From: an uncultured Collinsella sp.
GTDB lineage: Bacteria > Actinomycetota > Coriobacteriia > Coriobacteriales > Coriobacteriaceae
DNA length: 5,574 nucleotides
Direction of reading: 5' to 3'
Assembly: GCA_900557505.1 (NCBI GenBank)
Contig: USTC01000094.1
Location: 1-5,574, forward strand
Made by a program: the position numbers and the translations under genes. Every line of letters begins with the position of its first letter. Within the stretch, counting starts at the first letter, position 1. This document shows positions 1-5,466 of the stretch, piece by piece. The notes beneath the pieces were generated by a model. That model saw nothing but the letters and a program-made list of their open reading frames with translations. It was not told the origin of the DNA and did no database searches.

Positions 1-425
1 GCCTCGGCACCGATATTGAGGGAGTTGACGATGACGCCGTCGACCATATTGCGGCGGAGCATGTCGATATAGGAACGCTCAAGATCAGGTCGATTGGCGC
101 TGTTGCACAGCAACATCTTAAAGCCGTTTTCCGCTAACGTGCGCTCGACCGCCTGCACAACCTGAGCATGGAACGGGCTGCTCACAAAGGGAACAATCAT
201 GCCGATAAGGTTCAGGCGGCCATTGAGCATGGCACGGGCGATATCGTTGGGCGTGTAATTGATGCGCTCCATCGCCGCATGGACTTTATCGCGGGTCTCT
301 TGGCTAATGTAGCCGCGATTATTAAGCACGCGAGATACCGTAGTAGGCGAAACCCCCGCCACCGCCGCAACTTCCTTGATGCCAGGCTTAGCAGAATCCT
401 TAGAACGAGCGCCCTCGCGAGCCAT
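1..425 (-). CDS. LacI-family transcriptional regulator, N-terminal part (runs off left edge)
   Basis: Reading the minus strand from the ATG at 425-423 gives 141 complete codons without a stop before the window edge, so the gene is partial. Residues about 15-37 form a LacI-type helix-turn-helix: IKEVAAVAGVSPTTVSRVLN, followed by NRGYISQETRDKV. The hinge region (YTPNDIARAM, residues 57-66) and the start of the periplasmic-binding-like sensor domain (LIGMIVPFVSSPFHAQVVQAVE, from residue 73) follow in the usual order. The family binds palindromic operators as dimers and responds to a sugar or related small molecule; the ligand cannot be read from this part. The start at 425 was chosen because a strong Shine-Dalgarno sits just before it. 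An in-frame ATG at 440 has no ribosome site. The gene points away from the flavin operon and is probably unrelated to it. A Met replaces the usual Leu of the hinge ARxL motif, a small deviation. Confidence 0.95.
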   Translation of the reverse strand, partial: MAREGARSKDSAKPGIKEVAAVAGVSPTTVSRVLNNRGYISQETRDKVHAAMERINYTPNDIARAMLNGRLNLIGMIVPFVSSPFHAQVVQAVERTLAENGFKMLLCNSANRPDLERSYIDMLRRNMVDGVIVNSLNIGAE

Positions 426-429
426 AGCA

Positions 430-438
430 CCCTCCCCC
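430..438 (-). promoter_or_regulatory. Shine-Dalgarno of the LacI-family gene
   Basis: On the minus strand GGGGGAGGG precedes the ATG at 425, with the GGAGG core 5 nt from the start codon. This decides for the 425 start over the in-frame ATG at 440, which lies upstream of the site. Confidence 0.8.
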
Positions 439-445
439 ATCAACA

Positions 446-468
446 TGTCATACGTTTACATACGAACA
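446..468 (-). promoter_or_regulatory. Candidate LacI-family operator (autoregulatory)
   Basis: CATACG occurs twice (449-454 and 459-464) around a TTTA core. The 18-bp stretch 448-465 is an imperfect palindrome in which 6 of 9 base pairs match. On the minus strand it contains TGTAAACG, a half-site like that of many LacI/CcpA-type operators (TGTAAACGTTTACA). It overlaps the proposed -10 of the repressor gene, which would fit negative autoregulation. That role is inferred from position and partial symmetry only. Confidence 0.35.
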
Positions 469-484
469 AAGCATACCCCAACAA
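457..484 (-). promoter_or_regulatory. Possible promoter of the LacI-family gene
   Basis: Read on the minus strand: -35-like TTGTTG (484-479), a 16-nt spacer, and -10-like TATGTA (462-457). Transcription would start near 450, close to the ribosome site. Both boxes are only moderate matches to a housekeeping sigma consensus. The position directly before the gene is the main support. Confidence 0.35.
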
Positions 485-618
485 CAGCGGGAAGACGGTA
501 ACAGCACAAGTAAGTAAACGACTCATCCAAATAATTAGGAGAGTTCCGCCTAAAGGGTGACTACACAGGACCCCCGCCGGGCCGCTTTGGGTTACTTTCC
601 AAAACATTTCCGCAGGAC

Positions 619-663
619 GCAAAGAGGCTCCGCAGCGCGAAGCGCGATGCGGAGCCTCTTTGC
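619..663. terminator. Long hairpin, possible bidirectional terminator
   Basis: The arms 619-634 and 648-663 are perfectly complementary over 16 bp (GCAAAGAGGCTCCGCA and its reverse complement). The 13-nt loop holds a further GCGC-GAA-GCGC mini-stem. Because the outer stem carries AAAG at one end and CTTT at the other, either strand yields a GC-rich stem ending in a short U run, as in compact bidirectional terminators. The T tract is short (CTTTGC). No gene in this window ends just before it on either strand, so what it terminates is unclear. It could also be an unrelated repeat element. Confidence 0.55.
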
Positions 664-759
664 ATGTCCGAGGACGTTCCGGAGAGAAACCCCGTCACGC
701 CCCCGGATCCCCTGCGTTTACGGCCTTGAAGTCGGCGTGGGCGGAGATCGTGGCTGATG

Positions 760-773
760 GGGATACGTGTCCC
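760..773. repeat. Short inverted repeat
   Basis: GGGATACGTGTCCC is a near-palindrome: six of its seven positions are Watson-Crick pairs and one is a G-T wobble. It lies in the non-coding stretch just upstream of two further hairpins. As RNA it would leave almost no loop unless the innermost pairs open, so it may equally be a protein-binding site. No function is assigned. Confidence 0.4.
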
Positions 774-781
774 GGTCGCTG

Positions 782-802
782 TTTCGCGGCTTTGCCGCGA
801 AA
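782..802. repeat. Perfect 9-bp hairpin
   Basis: TTTCGCGGC (782-790) and GCCGCGAAA (794-802) are perfect reverse complements around a TTT loop. No T tract follows on either strand, so it is not a standard intrinsic terminator. It is part of the hairpin cluster upstream of the FMN riboswitch promoter. Confidence 0.55.
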
Positions 803-821
803 GGCGCGCTACTTTGGGATG

Positions 822-859
822 GGTGGGGAACGTGGTAGTTGCGGCAACTAGTCCCCGCC
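822..859. repeat. Compound hairpin
   Basis: The outer arms GGTGGGGA (822-829) and TCCCCGCC (852-859) pair over 8 bp with one G-U. The inner arms TAGTT (836-840) and AACTA (846-850) pair over 5 bp around the loop GCGGC. A 6-nt bulge lies on the 5' side and a 1-nt bulge on the 3' side. It ends 20 bases before the -35 of the riboswitch promoter and lacks a T tract. It could be a folded RNA element or a repeat remnant. Confidence 0.45.
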
Positions 860-879
860 ATAAATTACCCTTGGCATGC

Positions 880-907
880 TTGCGCGAAAGCCTGCTGGTG
901 CTACACT
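880..907 (+). promoter_or_regulatory. Promoter of the riboflavin transport operon (extended -10)
   Basis: TTGCGC (880-885) as -35, a 16-nt spacer, then TGC-TACACT with the extended -10 TG at 899-900 and the hexamer at 902-907. Transcription would begin at about 914, almost exactly where the FMN aptamer starts. The good -10, the TGn extension and this placement make it the best promoter candidate in the window. No operator is obvious around it. Confidence 0.65.
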
Positions 908-914
908 TGCAATT

Positions 915-1100
915 GCTGTTTCAGGGCGGGGTGAAATTCCCCACTGGCGGTAAATTGGGCGGTGCCAAAGGGGGGCCGTGGCGCAGGCGAGGACCTGCGT
1001 CGAGCCGATGAGTCCGCGACCCGTGCGTGTGTTGGTTCGCATGCCGGCTGAACTGGTGAGATCCCAGTACCAACGGTTAGAGTCCGGATGAAAGAGGCAG
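915..1100 (+). ncRNA. FMN riboswitch (RFN element)
   Basis: The conserved RFN blocks appear in order. CAGGGCGGGGTGAAATTCCC begins at 922, then ACTGGCGGTAAAT; GAGCCGATGAGTCCGCGACCC follows (from about 1002), then CTGGTGAGATCCCAG with ACCAACGGTTAGAGTCCGG, and GATGAAAGAGG closes the aptamer. P1 can be drawn as 916-922 with 1090-1096 (six of seven pairs). A variable stem-loop is formed by CGCAGG (982-987) and CCTGCG (994-999). RFN elements bind FMN and switch off riboflavin synthesis or uptake genes. No terminator hairpin with a U tract lies between the aptamer and the ribU start, and P1 abuts the ribosome site. Control of translation initiation is therefore the likely mechanism (inference). Confidence 0.96.
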
Positions 1101-1106
1101 GTGATC
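1097..1106 (+). promoter_or_regulatory. Shine-Dalgarno of ribU, adjoining riboswitch P1
   Basis: GCAGGTGATC matches the anti-Shine-Dalgarno over AGGTGATC (1099-1106). It sets the ribU start at ATG 1109, with the GCAGG core 7 nt upstream. It begins right where the 3' strand of P1 ends, so FMN-stabilised folding could hinder ribosome loading. The upstream in-frame ATG at 1088 lies inside the conserved aptamer and has no such site. Confidence 0.7.
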
Positions 1107-1108
1107 TT

Positions 1109-1699
1109 ATGTCTGAACAGTCGCAGCATATCCATTTTGAGAACACGAATAGGTGGAGCACCAAACAGCTCGTAACCATGGCGCTTATGTGTGCCCTGGG
1201 CGCGCTCTTTATGTATGTGCAGCTGCCCATTCTTCCTTCGGCGCCGTTTTTGACGTATGACCCGTCGCTGGTGCCGGCGATGGTGTGCGGGTTTGCATAT
1301 GGCCCCGGTGCCGGAACCGCTGTTGCAGCCATGGCGATCGTTATCCATGCGCTCACCACGGGTGACTGGGTCGGCGCGCTTATGAACCTGGTTGCCACGC
1401 TGGGCTACATTCTGCCCGCGGCTATCGTCTACCAGAAGATGCATACCTATAAGGGTGCCGTGATTGGTCTGGTGCTCGGCGTTATTGCCGCTACGGCGTT
1501 GTCTATGGTCGCAAACCTTACCATTGGCGTATGGTTCTGGTATGGCGCGGTCGATGTGATCGCCCCGCTCATGATTCCTGCCGTGCTGCCGTTCAACCTT
1601 ATCAAGACCGTGCTTAACTCGGTATTGACACTTGCGGTGTATAAGGCAGTCTCCAACCTCATCACGCCTAAAAAGGACCAGGTCAAAGGCCGCGCATGA
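1109..1699 (+). CDS. ribU: Riboflavin ECF transporter substrate-binding (S) component RibU
   Basis: This 196-residue integral membrane protein is the vitamin-binding subunit of an energy-coupling factor transporter. RibU captures riboflavin with high affinity and passes it through the membrane when the EcfA-EcfT module turns over. After a polar N-terminus come about six hydrophobic segments (roughly 21-38, 54-80, 87-108, 115-138, 148-160 and 164-185). RibU hallmarks are PFLTYDPSLVPAM (46-58) with the following FAYGPGAG, TTGDWVGALMNLVAT in the middle, and LPFNLIKTVLNSVLTLAVYK near the C-terminus. Length is normal for the family. The start at 1109 follows the Shine-Dalgarno at 1097-1106. An FMN riboswitch directly upstream independently supports riboflavin as substrate. 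The stop overlaps the next start (ATGA, 4 nt), so translation is probably coupled to the ATPase. Confidence 0.95.
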   Translation: MSEQSQHIHFENTNRWSTKQLVTMALMCALGALFMYVQLPILPSAPFLTYDPSLVPAMVCGFAYGPGAGTAVAAMAIVIHALTTGDWVGALMNLVATLGYILPAAIVYQKMHTYKGAVIGLVLGVIAATALSMVANLTIGVWFWYGAVDVIAPLMIPAVLPFNLIKTVLNSVLTLAVYKAVSNLITPKKDQVKGRA

Positions 1700-3600
1700 T
1701 TGAGTGTCGGGGCATTTCCTTTAGCTATGACGGTGCCGTACCGGCACTCGACGGCGTCGATCTGAACATCGAGGATGGCGAGTTTTTCTGCATCCTCGGT
1801 GGCAATGGGTCGGGCAAGTCGACGTTTGCCAAGCATCTGAATGCACTGTTGCAGCCCGATGCAGGCACGGTACGTATCAACGGCATGGATGCGTCCGACC
1901 CCGAGCTGGTCTACGACATTCGTTCGACCGCGGGCATGGTATTCCAGAATCCCGACGATCAGCTGGTGGCAACGCTTGTCGAAGATGATGTTGCGTTTGG
2001 TCCCGAAAACCTTGGCGTGCCATCGGCGCAAATTGCGCAGCGCGTACGCGAGGCGCTGAAGGGCGTGGGCCTGGTGGGCTTTGAGCGCCACGAGACCCAT
2101 GCGCTTTCGGGCGGGCAAAAGCAGCGCGTGGCACTTGCCGGCGTGCTCGCCATGGAACCGCGCGTGCTCATATTGGACGAGGCTTCCTCGATGCTCGATC
2201 CGCGCGGGCGCAAGGGCCTTATGAAGGCTTGCCGCGCGTTACGCGATCGCGGCATGACCATCGTGATGATTACGCACTTTATGGAAGAGGCCGCCGAGGC
2301 CGATCGTGTCGCGGTGTTTCGGGCGGGGCGCGTTGCCATGCTCGGTACGCCCGATGAGATGTTGACGCGGGCGGATGAACTCGTTCAGCTCAACCTTGAC
2401 ATGCCAGAGTCGTGCCGTTTGGGCATGGCACTTCGTGCGAAGGGCGTGCCCGTTCACGCGCGGGTGCGCGAGGCAGATATGGTTGCCGAGGTTGCGCAGG
2501 CCTATACCGAGCGTAGTGAGGCGGGCACCGCGGGGCAGCCTTCCGCGCCCCAGCTGGAAATCGCTGACGGCACTGTTCCGGCAGACAACGAGGAAAACGC
2601 GTCGGAGCCCGTCATCGAGCTATCCCATGTTTCGTACAGTTATTCGCTCAGTCCGCGCGAGCGCCGTCGCTGGCATAAGCGCTCGGCCACTGCGGGCAAA
2701 TCGAGCAAACAGGCTCTCTGGGGAAACGACCCCAGCAGCCCGTGGGCGCTGCGCAATGTATCGCTGACGGTGCGTCGCGGCGAGTTCCTGGGGCTAGCAG
2801 GTCATACCGGTTCGGGTAAGTCGACGCTGGTCCAGCATCTCAACGGTTTGATTCGCCCCCAGGAGGGAACCGTTCGCGCGCTGGGGCTCGATCTGTCAAA
2901 CAAGAAAGACGCCGCCGCGGTTAAGGCCAAGGTCGGCGTGGTGTTTCAATATCCTGAGCGTCAGTTGTTTGCCGAAACCGTGGCGCAGGACGTGGCGTTT
3001 GGTCCGCATAACCTTGGCTTGCCGCAAGATGAAGTCGACCGTCGTGTTGAGTCATCGCTCTCACGCGTGGGCCTCGACCTTTCCACGGTCGGCGACAAGA
3101 GTCCCTTTGAGCTTTCGGGCGGTCAGCAACGGCGTGTGGCATTCGCCGGCGTGCTCGCCATGGAGCCCGAAGTCCTGGTGCTCGATGAGCCCATGGCGGG
3201 GCTCGATCCGGCTGCGCGCAGGGATTTCCTTGAGCTTATCGATCGACTTCACCGCGATGGCCTGACCGTTGTCATGGTTTCGCACAGTATGGATGACCTA
3301 GCCAATTGCTGCGACCGCATCGTCGTAATGAACGAAGGTGCGGTGTTTGCCGAGGGAACCCCCGCGCAGGTGTTTGCGCATGCCGATGAGCTCAAGTCGA
3401 TCGGCTTGGGCGTTCCCGCCGCCCAGCGTATGGCGCTGGCGCTTACGGAGGCGGGCGTGCCGCTGCGTCGCGGCGGCCTCTATACGGTTGAGTCGCTGGC
3501 AGACGAGTTGGCAGATTTGCTGATCGGTCGCTCAGACGGCTCTTCTAACGTCTCGGACATTGCTAAAACCAAGACGGTCGCGCGAGAGGAGGGCTGCTAA
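1696..3600 (+). CDS. ecfA: Fused EcfA1-EcfA2 ATPase of the ECF transporter
   Basis: This 634-residue protein carries two complete ABC ATPase domains, where most ECF systems have two separate subunits. It powers vitamin uptake from the cytoplasmic face by ATP hydrolysis. Domain 1 (about 1-275) has Walker A GGNGSGKST (35-43), Q-loop FQNPDDQ (83-89), signature LSGGQKQR (137-144), Walker B VLILDE (157-162) and H-loop His194. Domain 2 (about 305-610) has Walker A GHTGSGKST (369-377), FQYPERQLF (417-425), signature LSGGQQRR (473-480), Walker B VLVLDE (493-498) and His530. The FQNPDxQ and FQYPExQLF forms are typical of EcfA1 and EcfA2 respectively, so the order is A1 then A2. All catalytic residues are present in both halves. 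Oddities are a polar linker (about 270-304) and a basic insertion (about 319-349) near the ATP-stacking strand of domain 2. A modest AAAGG site (1685-1689) precedes the start, which overlaps the ribU stop. Confidence 0.93.
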   Translation: MIECRGISFSYDGAVPALDGVDLNIEDGEFFCILGGNGSGKSTFAKHLNALLQPDAGTVRINGMDASDPELVYDIRSTAGMVFQNPDDQLVATLVEDDVAFGPENLGVPSAQIAQRVREALKGVGLVGFERHETHALSGGQKQRVALAGVLAMEPRVLILDEASSMLDPRGRKGLMKACRALRDRGMTIVMITHFMEEAAEADRVAVFRAGRVAMLGTPDEMLTRADELVQLNLDMPESCRLGMALRAKGVPVHARVREADMVAEVAQAYTERSEAGTAGQPSAPQLEIADGTVPADNEENASEPVIELSHVSYSYSLSPRERRRWHKRSATAGKSSKQALWGNDPSSPWALRNVSLTVRRGEFLGLAGHTGSGKSTLVQHLNGLIRPQEGTVRALGLDLSNKKDAAAVKAKVGVVFQYPERQLFAETVAQDVAFGPHNLGLPQDEVDRRVESSLSRVGLDLSTVGDKSPFELSGGQQRRVAFAGVLAMEPEVLVLDEPMAGLDPAARRDFLELIDRLHRDGLTVVMVSHSMDDLANCCDRIVVMNEGAVFAEGTPAQVFAHADELKSIGLGVPAAQRMALALTEAGVPLRRGGLYTVESLADELADLLIGRSDGSSNVSDIAKTKTVAREEGC

Positions 3601-4400
3601 TGGAGGCGTTTTCGTTTGGCAGCTACTATCCGAGCGATAGCGCGATCCATCGCCTGGATCCGCGCACCAAGCTGCTCCTGGGCTTTGTTTTTTTGATCAC
3701 GACGCTGACCGTCAGCAGCTTCCGCGGACTGGCCCCGGTCGCAATTTTCGTTGTGCTGACCTATGCCGTGTCTCGGGTGCCGGTTCGTCGCGTTCTGTCG
3801 TCGATGGCGCCGCTGCTGGCAATCGTCGTCGTGGTCGCGGTGCTCAACTTGTTTACCGATCAGAGTGGGCGCATCCTGTGGCAGCTCGGCTTTCTGCAGA
3901 TAAGCGAGGGCTCACTGCGTTCTGCCGCCTTTATGGCGTGCCGCCTGACGTTGATGATGGCCGGTATGAGCGCCGTTACACTCACCACGCCGACGCTCGA
4001 CCTCACCGCGGGCTTTGAGCGCCTGCTCGCGCCGTTTGCGCGTGTGGGACTTCCTGCGCACGAGCTCGGCATGATCATGGGTATCGCGCTACGCTTTATG
4101 CCGCAGTTTGCCACTGAGATGAAGCAGACGGCCGATGCACAGGCAAGCCGCGGTGCGCGCGTGACGGGCGGTCCGCTCGGTGGCGTACGCATGCTCGGCA
4201 GTGTGGCGATCCCGCTGTTCACCGGCGTGTTCCGCCATGCCGAGACGCTGTCTGCTGCCATGGATGCACGCTGCTATCATGGCGAGCAGGGCCGCACGCG
4301 CCTGCATGCGCTTACGTTTGGCCGCGGCGATGCGTTGGCGGCGGTGGTGACGGCGTTGCTGCTCATCTGCGTCATCGTCATCAATCTTCAACTTGTTTAG
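3600..4400 (+). CDS. ecfT: ECF transporter transmembrane coupling protein EcfT
   Basis: EcfT is the 266-residue membrane scaffold that joins the S component to the ATPases and transmits the ATP-driven motion. The N-terminal SAIHRLDPRTKLLLGF (14-29) is typical of the family. Hydrophobic segments follow at about 23-58, 68-86, 112-130 and 243-264. The cytoplasmic coupling helices carry the two Arg motifs that dock into the ATPase Q-loop grooves: QASRGAR (181-187) and MDARCYHG (221-228). In the second, Cys stands where many homologues have Gly. Length is normal. AGAGGAGGG at 3585-3593 is a strong ribosome site inside the end of the ATPase gene. The start ATG shares one base with the ATPase stop (TAATG), so the two are translationally coupled and made in proportion. 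Confidence 0.94.
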   Translation: MEAFSFGSYYPSDSAIHRLDPRTKLLLGFVFLITTLTVSSFRGLAPVAIFVVLTYAVSRVPVRRVLSSMAPLLAIVVVVAVLNLFTDQSGRILWQLGFLQISEGSLRSAAFMACRLTLMMAGMSAVTLTTPTLDLTAGFERLLAPFARVGLPAHELGMIMGIALRFMPQFATEMKQTADAQASRGARVTGGPLGGVRMLGSVAIPLFTGVFRHAETLSAAMDARCYHGEQGRTRLHALTFGRGDALAAVVTALLLICVIVINLQLV

Positions 4401-4430
4401 GCGCGATTCGAGCGCAAGAAAGGGGCCCCT

Positions 4431-4877
4431 ATGACCGACAACGACCGCACGGCTCAGCTTGAGCGCGCCTGTTCGTATCTCAGGCGCATTCCGGCGTGGT
4501 ATCTGGCCACGACCGATGTGGCCGACGGACATCAGCCCCGCGTGAGACCGTTTTCGTTTGCCATGGTCGATGACGGTAAGTTGTGGTTTTGCACATCGCG
4601 CGACAAGGATGTGTGGGCGGAGCTGAGTGCGAATCCCAAGTTTGAGCTCTCGGGCTGGAAGCCGGGGGAGTGTTGGATCGTGTTGACCGGCGAGGCCGCA
4701 CTTGAGGACGACGCAGTTGCGAGCGACAAGGTGCGTCAAGCAGGCTTTAAGCACATGGTGGGCATTGGCGAGGAACACGAGAGTGCCAACGACGGCCGCC
4801 TTGCTTTCTTTTCGGTCCGCAACATTGCCGTGCGCTTCTGCGATATCGACGGCAGCGAGGAGCGCCTGGATCTCTAG
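4431..4877 (+). CDS. Pyridoxamine 5'-phosphate oxidase superfamily protein (flavin split barrel), copy 1
   Basis: This 148-residue soluble protein looks like the small PNPOx-like, FMN-binding split-barrel group, many of which are uncharacterised flavoproteins. Visible marks are IPAWYLAT (20-27), RVRPFSFA (37-44), DGKLWFCTSRDKDVWAEL (48-65), NPKFELSGW (68-76) and a C-terminal LAFFSV strand (124-129). The RVRPF and DGKLWF-T pattern is where related proteins contact the flavin phosphate; binding here is inferred. True PdxH enzymes are longer, and the conserved PLP-binding set is not evident, so vitamin B6 synthesis is unlikely. It starts 31 nt after the ecfT stop behind AAGAAAGGGG (4416-4425), with no terminator between, so it is probably co-transcribed with the riboflavin transporter. 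A paralogue follows directly. Confidence 0.85.
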   Translation: MTDNDRTAQLERACSYLRRIPAWYLATTDVADGHQPRVRPFSFAMVDDGKLWFCTSRDKDVWAELSANPKFELSGWKPGECWIVLTGEAALEDDAVASDKVRQAGFKHMVGIGEEHESANDGRLAFFSVRNIAVRFCDIDGSEERLDL

Positions 4878-4899
4878 CAAGCACAAACCAGGTTCCCAA

Positions 4900-4909
4900 A
4901 CTAGCTAGT
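4900..4909. repeat. 10-bp perfect palindrome between the two paralogues
   Basis: ACTAGCTAGT lies in the 44-nt gap between the two split-barrel genes, 2 nt before the next ribosome site. It is too short and AT-rich for a terminator. It could be a minor operator or chance. It carries stop codons that would end read-through in more than one frame. Confidence 0.3.
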
Positions 4910-4921
4910 ACAGGAGGAAAC

Positions 4922-5332
4922 GTGGACGGATTGAATACGGTTTTGGAGTATCTGACGTCGGTGCCGGCATGGTATTTGGCGACGAGCGTGGACGGGCAGC
5001 CGCATGTGCGTCCGTTCTCGTTTGCACAGATTCAGGACGGCAAGCTGTGGTTTGTAACAGCGCGCACCAAAGATGTGTGGCAGGAGCTGCTGCAAAACCA
5101 GCGCTTTGAGGCCACGAGTTGGTGGCCGGGCCATGGTTGGTTGATCCTGCGCGGGCGTGCGGGGCTGGAAGACCGGGCTTCGAGTGAAATGCGCGAGGCC
5201 GGTTGGAAGCATCTTGAGCGCTTGAGCGAGCACTATGAGGGACCTAACGATCCCACGCTCGTCTTCTTTAGTGTCGAGGATCCCAAGGCTTTTATCTGCA
5301 ATCACGACGAATGGGTGCCGGTCGAGCTCTAG
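4922..5332 (+). CDS. Pyridoxamine 5'-phosphate oxidase superfamily protein (flavin split barrel), copy 2
   Basis: This 136-residue protein is a tandem paralogue of the preceding gene. Aligned by eye, about half of the residues are identical, including PAWYLAT (15-21), VRPFSFA (29-35), DGKLWF (39-44), KDVW-EL (50-55), the LED of GLED (82-84), the AG-KH pattern (93-97) and the FFSV strand (115-118). It begins with GTG. CAGGAGG at 4911-4917 is a near-perfect Shine-Dalgarno, 4 nt before this codon, and no better in-frame start lies before the first conserved block. Compared with copy 1 it has a shorter N-terminus and lacks a few loop residues. Likely a small FMN-binding protein or reductase of unknown substrate. 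The two copies have diverged throughout, so the duplication is not recent. It is the last gene of the unit, ending before a strong hairpin. Confidence 0.84.
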   Translation: MDGLNTVLEYLTSVPAWYLATSVDGQPHVRPFSFAQIQDGKLWFVTARTKDVWQELLQNQRFEATSWWPGHGWLILRGRAGLEDRASSEMREAGWKHLERLSEHYEGPNDPTLVFFSVEDPKAFICNHDEWVPVEL

Positions 5333-5367
5333 CCAGCTGGCTCATCCTAACAACTTGGTTTTCGCAT

Positions 5368-5425
5368 GGGCGGGCCCCGTATTGCCCGGCGCCGTTAGGA
5401 GCGCCGGTCAATACGGGGCCCGCTC
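5368..5425 (+). terminator. Long nested hairpin terminator at operon end
   Basis: The outer arms 5370-5384 (GCGGGCCCCGTATTG) and 5409-5423 are perfectly complementary over 15 bp, and two more pairs (one G-U) extend them to 5368-5425. Inside, CCGGCGC (5386-5392) and GCGCCGG (5401-5407) continue the stem for 7 bp around an 8-nt loop. The stem is thus about 24 bp with one mismatch. It begins 35 nt after the stop of the last gene. The following T tract is weak (CATTTGTC), so termination may rest on stem strength or on Rho. It may also block transcription coming from the right, and processing or 3'-end protection is possible. Confidence 0.75.
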
Positions 5426-5466
5426 CATTTGTCAATTCCTTCAAGCGAATGTGTCGGGAATGTTTC

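Larger units (their letters stand above)
485..879. other. Non-coding, hairpin-rich intergenic stretch
   Basis: About 395 bases between the divergent LacI gene and the riboswitch promoter have no protein gene that can be defended. The open frames here (for example 557-757, 660-851 and part of 757-1011) overlap each other, lack well-placed ribosome sites, and run across hairpins or into the riboswitch. The stretch does hold several inverted repeats, listed separately: 619-663, 760-773, 782-802 and 822-859. Such a cluster may be a dispersed intergenic repeat, a small structured RNA, or remnants of both. An AT-rich patch lies at 529-537 but no convincing -35 partner is visible. Confidence 0.6.

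Noticed and set aside
557..757. Possible 66-residue protein starting at GTG 557
   Set aside because: The nearest AGGAG (537-541) is too far upstream, and the frame crosses the long perfect hairpin and overlaps the equally open frame at 660-851.
660..851. Possible small protein of 63 residues
   Set aside because: There is no ribosome site before the ATG, it starts inside the 619-663 hairpin arm, and it reads through three more inverted repeats. Long open frames arise easily in GC-rich DNA. I recognise no domain.
1088..1108. Longer ribU start at ATG 1088
   Set aside because: This ATG is part of the conserved RFN 3' block GGATGAAAGAGG, and no ribosome site precedes it. The ATG at 1109 has AGGTGATC in place.
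848..1444. Minus-strand open frames opposite the riboswitch and ribU
   Set aside because: They are shadows of the GC-rich ribU codon pattern and run antisense to a clear RFN element. No family resemblance.
4089..4886. 265-codon minus-strand open frame
   Set aside because: It lies antisense to ecfT and the first split-barrel gene, both clearly recognised. It is a product of codon bias.
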